Below, in pieces: positions 57,400 to 64,000 of a stretch of 64,000 nucleotides of DNA (position 1 is the stretch's first letter; each line of letters starts with the position of its first letter). The position numbers were made by a program, and so were the translations under genes. This DNA is from Symbiodinium kawagutii (taxonomy: Eukaryota > Sar > Dinophyceae > Suessiales > Symbiodiniaceae): contig VSDK01013117.1 of NCBI GenBank assembly GCA_009767595.1, forward strand, positions 203,001-267,000. The letters are read 5' to 3'. The notes beneath the pieces were generated by a model, which was given only the letters and a program-made list of their open reading frames with translations, made no database searches and was not told where the DNA came from.

Positions 57400-60300
57400 T
57401 AGAGAGAAGATAGATAGAGAAAGAAGGTAAAGAGAGAAGATATAGAGAATAAAATGAGGAGTAGCTGATAATAAAAGATAGAATTCATCAATGAGAAGTT
57501 AAGCTAAGTAATTTCAAAAATGAGAAGGGAGTAGATTATAATAAAAAGATAGAGATAGAATTTGAGAAGGAAGAGATCGATGAAGATAGTAATGTGAAAG
57601 GAGTGGATGAGTGTTGATGGAATTCACTGGGTGCAAAATATTGAAATTGGTTGGAGTAATTACTTGGAGATATTGGCTCATCCTTTGTTGGTTCTTTCCT
57701 TCTCCTCTTTTTTCCTCTCCCTCTCTCTCCATCGCCGGCGGCGGCTACAGCCCCAACTCTCATTTTTTGTCGCTTTCGCGCAACGCGAGTGACCGACCAA
57801 CTGCGATGGCGGAGGCTTGCTACAGCCCCGACTTCTCACAGTCACCCGGCGAGACTACCAGGCGACACAAGATTGGAACCCAAATTCACCAGCTGTAAGG
57901 TAAACCAAGCCATGAAAAATACCACAATTCCAAACTTTTCTGATGCTTATCAGTTACTAACCACTATTTAAATACAATCGATACCTATTTACCGTCATCA
58001 ACCAACATCACACATGATCAGCCATTCATAGCCATTCTTCACTATGATTTCCCTCCTTTGTGGCGTTTCTCATGGCTCCACTGGGTATTCAAACACAGCA
58101 GGGACGGCCAGGGCGCGGCCCCCGCGCTTGTCAGTACAGCCCGATGGACGTTCTCTCTGATGCTCCTGGAACCCTTTGGCCAATCACAGGGTCGTTTTGA
58201 TTTCTTATATGCATGTGAATTTAGACAAGCACATACGATTTTTGAAGGCATCAAAATGATTTACAATATATATATATATACATCTAAATTGCAGATTGTT
58301 TTTTCATGCTATTCATATCTACCCATTGGGAAAAACATGCTGAACATCAATGGCTACTGGTCCACGGTCAGAGACAACTACCCCAACTCAAAGGCCGTGT
58401 GGAGCGAGTTTTGTCGCCTTCGCCGTGGTTGTCCGATGTCGAATCCTTGGATGTGATTTTTTCTCGACAAAACTCACAGCATTTCGAAGCATTTCAATTG
58501 ACCTTGGGAGCTGGATCTGAAAAACTCCAGCCGCCCAGGCTGGGCGTCCAACTGAACTGCGGGGAGCCAACGGTTTTCCTTAGGTTGGTTCCCCGGCTTG
58601 GCATGGACAGCCGGCCTCCAGTCGCATCTTGGCATTTGACTGGCTGAGCAGATTGCTACTCCGCCTTTGCACTGCTATGGTGGAAGATGCCCATGGAACT
58701 ACAGAACTACTGAGAAGTCACAAAGGGTTGGTCACTGCAGAACCAGTTTCTGGGTTCGGTGAAGACAGTTGCAATGTTGGACCAGGAGATTGGTTTGTGA
58801 TCTTGGCGATGCAGTTCTGTTGCGATGCCATTCACAGGGATGACCGATCGCTAGGACTACAATGACTACGGTGCTTCTAACAACCTTTTCAAACAAGATA
58901 AAACCATTTGCTCCAGGCGAAAGAGAAACCAATCACACGGGCCCTTCATGAATATCCCCCAAATCCAACAAAAATGATGTTTATCATGGGATGCTGACCG
59001 CTTGGTGGCAATTCAGGAAACGCGACTCTTGGCGAAAGGATGCGAATGGAAAGAAAAAGGATGCAATTTAATTCATCACTCGATTGCGCTCTATCAGCAA
59101 CGGAGCTGAAGCGCCGCACTCAGCGTGCGCATAAGCTGCGGCTGCTCATCCCATGGCATCGTGCGATCGCACCACTCATCCACTTCAAACGCTTCCAAAG
59201 TGAGAAGTTTCAAGGACGGAAATGCAAAATGCAGAATCAAAAGTTCCAACACTAAGAAAGAAACATCACCTTTGCGGTTGGCCAAATTGCCGTGCTTTTG
59301 ACTCCTCAAAGGTATGTGTGCGTCGACCTTTTTTCTCTGCACCTGTCAGGACCCGGCAGGGCTTATGCTTCATGATGCTTCTGCGCCAACGTTGTCAGTG
59401 AAGAAGTGTCTTGTCCAAGTTGTCAGCTTCTTACAGTCTTCTGTGTGGGACTCTTTTAGTAGTCAGTTTAGACTTACTAGTTTAGACTCTTAATAGTAGT
59501 CAGTTTTAGTAGTCTTCATTTAGGACTCAGTTTTAGTACTCTGTTGTCAGTAGTCTTACTATTTTCAGTAATCAGTAGTCGTTTCGTCAAAGGATGATCA
59601 GCTTCAGCTTCTGTACGGAAATGGCTTCACAGCTCAGGATTTTCACGTCGCTGGCTGCACGAGGACTCAACCCACACCCGCCATGGCCGGCTCCGTTCGT
59701 CTTCGTAAAGGTCAAGCCATGGTCAAACTCTTTGATATTCCGTGATGTTCTCCATCCAATTATGATTCTCTTTGGCATTCTTCTGAAGTCCTCCTTGATT
59801 CCAAATACCATTTGTTTCTTTTTCTACTAATGGCCTCCTAGAATTCCATGTGATTCTTCTTAAATGATCCTTACTTTATCTTAGTTTAATCATATTCGTC
59901 TGAATGATGGAATTTATCACTTGAATTCATCTTATTTCTAGTTTCTTCAATTCTTTGATTCTGTCCAGTGACTTTCCAAAGCGGCAATGTCTTGGCCATG
60001 CCATGCCCAGGATCTTTATGGGCTATGCTTGCTGGCACGTAGCGCCAGAAAAAATCTGCGCTTTCGCGGATATCGTGTGGGCCGGGCAGCGAAAATAGCT
60101 TAGTTGAGTTGCTACGATGCATTTATGTCATGCATTCATGTAGCAGCTACGGTGTAGCAAATGAGTCAACCAAATCAGTTCAACAACCGGTGCCCAGTCC
60201 CAGTCTATGCCCGCATGATATCGCGCAGCAAATTTCAAGCAGTGATCTTCACTGAAGTTCGGTGGCTCAGGTGGTTGCACGAACCAACCTTGCTGGACCA

Positions 60301-62760
60301 ATGAGGACCAAAAAAGGCACTACACATGACCTATTTTAAAGCATGTCCCGATGGCATGGTATATGTGAAATTGATGGTCGCCCAAGTTAATCAGAGAGTC
60401 CTTCTTAGGCCACATAAATTGTCCAGTACAATACTCTTTCTCTGACCCGTGTCCTGCAAAAAAATCTGTGAAGGATTACCGGGAAATATAATCTCATCTG
60501 CTTTCTGAATCATTGTTTTTCAGTTTGGTCCTTGATGTCCATCGTTCTTCAGCGAGAGGAAACATGGCGCCATGCGAACGGGTGGTTGCACGAACCAACC
60601 CATTGAGGCTGGCGCATTGCGGCATTGCCGCGGTGAATTCGAAACCCCAAGAGCGACGAATTTACAAGCGAATCATGGGAGAAACTTAGATGTCTTACAG
60701 TTGATCTTCTTCGGATTTCTCATGATAATTCATGATATAAACAACTAAAATAACTATTCATTGAATGCGTACATATAAATACAATATAATGGAATAATGG
60801 TAGACAAACATATCAAATTTCCCAAGATTCATCAAATTCACACGGACCAAACTCGCTGGATTTGCCATGTGGAGGTGAGCTGTCGTCAGAGTCCACAGGA
60901 CCGGCATGCTAGTCAAGAAACAGCAGCATGCTGTCCGTTGGCATGGCTGTACAAGATTTTCATTCGGAAATAAACACGGGCCATGGTGCAGCTTGGGTGG
61001 GCAAAGGGGCACTGCCAAAGGGCCCCTGGCACATTGCATTTCGTTGGAAGATGTTGGAAGCAAGAACCTGCAACATGGATCAACATGGATCTTTGTGATG
61101 CAATTGGATCGGAGTTGAAACAAAATCATACCAACAGATGTAGACACAAAGATACACAAAGCCCATCCAAGCGAAACACTGTTAAAACATCCATGCGCAA
61201 CAGCAGGGATCCAGTCAAGGTCCGCAAAACTGAAGAGATCGCAGTTCGGGGTTCGGTCAGGGTCGGTGTTCAGGCACATTCGTCGAGCGTTGAAATGCTC
61301 CAGCTGCTTGGTCCGGAACCTGGGCTGTTCGGAACCAATGCCAGTCATCAGTGGCCTCCTGTCTAAACTGCATAGCCGATGTTCTCCAAAATGTACTATA
61401 GTATAGACTTTCTGTGTTCTGTAAAATGCTTGCGAAACCCCGCGGGTCTAAAGTTTGGGAAAACCAACCGCTGTTCCATGCTGTTCCGCTTCTCAGCTCG
61501 CCCCCTGGTGACGATGCCAAGAGGCAATGGGCAAAAGAAAAACCAAAGCTGCTGATGGCAGAGATCCTGAGGCGAAAAAAACTGCAAAAAAATACAGAAA
61601 ATCCCAATGAATTCTTTCCACGTTGACTCCTCATCATATTGAATCCTCAAAAACTCAACTTGCAAGCGCTTTGCCGATCCTCAAAAGTGCAAACGGTGCC
61701 AAAGAATCACATTCCTAAAGTTGACATCTGCATCGCAACTGCATGGGGAATTCCATTGTGAATTGTGGCTGTCTATCACACCTTCCCAAGAAAGTGAATT
61801 TTTGTGGGCCAAACTGTTGAAGTTGAGGAATGTTGAACATACAAAGACTTTGCGAGAATCTTCACATGGATAATTCCATCAACAAGTGGATGTTCCGAAT
61901 CATTTCTACAACCTTTGAGTTTTCAGTTCATATAATGACAGTTTTCCGTTCCTTCCCCTTCTCGGCCTCCTTCCGGGACACTGTGCAGCTCGTGTCCCGT
62001 CCACGTCTGGGCGCGCACGAAGTTCGTGCGTTGCACCGGCACCGTGCTCTGCCAGGTCTGTGAGCGAGGAACGATGCGACGACTGGAGGCCGCTGCCTGC
62101 GGTGCCTGCGGTGCCTGCGGTGACGGTGCTTCCCTGGGCGAAGCTGCTGAGGTGTGCGAGGCCTCGGCGTACGACGCCTCTGTGGTGGTGGACAAATTCG
62201 TCGGACTCGAGGCGTCGGAAGTCTCACCCGAGACGCCCTGGCCACGTGCAAGTTTCCGATTGTGACCTCAGCATTGAGGTGTTGCAACGAGATCAGCGGA
62301 ATGCCAATGGCAATCAAAAAAGCAACATTATAACATCTCAGAGAGGGTGCTTTGGAAGTGCTTTTTGGTTTTCCCAAAAGTGACCATTTGCAACCACTTG
62401 CAGGCACTCGCTCGAAGTGGCCCTTTGCGGTCGCTTGCGGGCCCTGGCTCACCAGCCGCTCTAGTGGCTGCATGTAGTGTAGTTGCAAATGGCTGGTGGT
62501 GGAGACTTCCACCCCGGAAGCAGCATGGGAAGGTTCAATTATGCAAATCTAAGCGTCAGAGTGTTCGAGTGCAAGATTGCACTGTATATGTAATTTAACG
62601 TTTTGAATATACACTTGCCCAAAAATGCACGAGCGCAAAGCGCGAAAGAGAGGCCGCAGAGCGTCCCGGCAAGCGGTAGGAACGGCATGGAGCGGCCAAA
62701 GGACTTGCTATAAAACGCACAGGTCCTCATAGAAGGCCTCGCGTGTTTTTGCATATACGT
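57400..62760. other. repeat-rich stretch, no gene confirmed
   Basis: Several plus-strand frames (58306-58647, 58629-58865, 61414-61626, 62026-62265) and minus-strand frames (60758-61348, 61928-62512) are open, but where one strand looks coding the other often does too. The Ser/Thr/Ala/Pro-rich minus frame near 61930-62195 is low complexity. At 59440-59590 a degenerate repeat of about 13 bases (AGTAGTCAGTTTT) occurs. I call nothing coding here. Confidence 0.3.
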
Positions 62761-62779
62761 CTTGTGGTGGAAGGGTCAC

Positions 62780-63600
62780 CTCTCGCTTGCGACCCTGAAA
62801 ACGTGTCACTTGCGACCCTGAACGTCCAAGTGGAAAAATCTCACTTGCGACCCTGAAAACGACTCACTTGCGACCCTGAACATATCAAATCCCCGACCGC
62901 CTCTTGCCATTCCATGCATGGCTGACCATATCAAATCCCCAACCCCCTCTGGCCGTTGCATGCATGGCTGAACATATCAATTCGCATGCATGGCTGAACA
63001 AATCAAATCCCCCACCCCCTCTGGCCGCTGCATGCATGGCTGAACATATCAAATCCCCCTCTGGCCTCTGCATGCGTGGCTGAGCGAATCAAATCCCCCA
63101 TCCCCTCTGGCCATTGCGTGCGTGGCTGCACCCTCTTCGCACTTGCGGCCCTTTAAAACAGGGCGCGCCATGCTTTATCCAGCGCTATGCATGCATCTCA
63201 AGTGCCACGCCCGCCCCTCAGAAGACATTTCATATACCCAGAGCGACCCTGAAAAACTGTAGTGTTTTGAAACTTGATCCACTATTTCAGTGCACCTTCC
63301 ACGCAGAAATGACATCACACCTCTCTCAAAAAGTTTTTGGGAAGCGAGAACCTGCATCACACATCGTTTTGTACGACCCTGTCAGCATTTCAGCACCCTC
63401 TTCTCACTTGCGACCCTGACAAACTGTATTGTTTTAAAACTTGATGTGCTATTTCACTGCACCTGCCACGCAAAAATCACATTAGAATTCTGTCAAAGAA
63501 TTTCAGGGCCACAAGCGAGACCGTGCGTCACGTCGTTTTGTACGACTCTGCTAGGATTTCAGCACCCTTGTCTCACTTGCGACTCGGAAAAACTGACTTG
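62780..63600. repeat. satellite-like region with recurrent CACTTGCGACCCTGA motif
   Basis: The 15-base motif or close variants occur near 62782, 62807, 62841, 62864, 63138, 63404 and 63571. The last part is a longer tandem unit of about 168 bases present about three times (anchors GACCCTGA at 63245 and 63412, GACTCGGA at 63581). Each unit carries AAAACTTGAT- and GTTTTGTACGAC-type blocks. Confidence 0.85.
62881..63130. repeat. minisatellite of about 46 bp
   Basis: Units with ATATCAAATCCCC, CCCTCTGGCC and TGCATGCATGGCTGA follow each other about six times, with some shortened units near 62970-63000. It sits inside the larger satellite-like region. A minus-strand frame across it is a repeat translation. 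Confidence 0.88.
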
Positions 63601-63659
63601 TTTTTCAAGCTTTATCAGCCAAAAACGCATTGAAGGTCACAAGCGAGAGGAGACCCCTG

Positions 63660-64000
63660 GAATGGTGGAAGGGGCGTGATGAATTTAGGACTATGATAAA
63701 CCCAGTGACTCATGGAACTCATTCAAAACCGCGAAACCAAAAACTGCTGCATCACGTCACCTTGATGTTGCAAACCGCAGCGCGCAGTGGTGGATAATGG
63801 CTCATGTTGGTTTAATCTGGCTCTGGCTGATTGATAATGAATGTACTTCACCACAAAACGAATTCATCGATCAAGAGATCTTCGCTTACTTTTCAACTAT
63901 CTTATCTTGTCTTATCTTACCGGAGGACATCTTGTCTTACCTGCTCTTACCTTAAAATATGTGGCCTTATCTTATTGTATTTTAAATGGTTTTCTCTAGC
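63660..64000. other. right edge, no gene seen
   Basis: Only a short TCTTATCTTACC-type repeat near 63895-63955 is visible. No exon is supported. Confidence 0.4.

Noticed and set aside
62881-63600. CRISPR-like appearance of regularly spaced repeats
   Set aside because: Units are directly tandem and degenerate without unique spacers, and the genome is eukaryotic.

Overview
This window looks like nuclear DNA of a dinoflagellate, most likely a photosynthetic or symbiotic species of the Symbiodinium kind, though I cannot name the species. The main evidence is gene structure. Genes are broken into many short exons (about 28-300 bases). Four genes that I could join with consistent reading phase (MAK16, a MAP3K-type kinase, a PQQ-propeller protein and a PDZ-like protein) use GT, GC and GA as intron starts in similar numbers: 10, 12 and 9 of 31 by my hand reading. 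Every acceptor is AG followed by G. Mixed GT/GC/GA donors with AG|G acceptors are a known dinoflagellate hallmark. Intergenic and intronic DNA is rich in simple repeats (CT, CA, TA, GA, CTTT, CAT, CTT).

Every coding exon I can support lies on the minus strand, from about 57.4 kb down to 0.25 kb. This is a single long unidirectional gene array, also typical of dinoflagellates. Plus-strand open frames are common but look like shadows, repeat translations or unsupported.

Layout from left to right: 0.18-3.46 kb, copy A of a duplicated cassette (AP2-type protein plus a nuclear protein rich in SUMO-type motifs); 5.99-11.3 kb, MAP3K-like kinase lacking only a located glycine loop and catalytic lysine; 13.16-14.87 kb, complete MAK16 (five exons); 15-19 kb, scattered exons including a possible formin FH2 end; 20.98-21.7 kb, the 3' part of a PDZ-like gene; 22.06-22.33 kb, a tandem 142-bp duplication; 26-35.5 kb, at least six unidentified multi-exon genes with phase-consistent joins; 30.2-30.6 kb, a long CTTT tract inside an intron; 36.8-40.9 kb, a complete 13-exon secreted eight-bladed PQQ propeller protein of 406 residues; 42.7-46.9 kb, terminal exons and the N-lobe of a second kinase; 48.85-53.16 kb, copy B of the cassette, with a 1.4-kb insert; 55.9-57.4 kb, a WW-domain gene with a polyproline run; 57.5-64 kb, mostly repeat-rich DNA ending in a satellite-like region built around a recurrent CACTTGCGACCCTGA motif.

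The genes do not form an obvious pathway. They cover ribosome biogenesis (MAK16), signalling (two kinases), transcription (AP2), protein scaffolding (PDZ, WW) and a secretory propeller protein. The most interesting features are the duplicated AP2/SUMO-motif cassette, the non-canonical intron system with short direct repeats at some intron borders, and the complete PQQ gene. All gene models were read by hand without alignment or transcript data.
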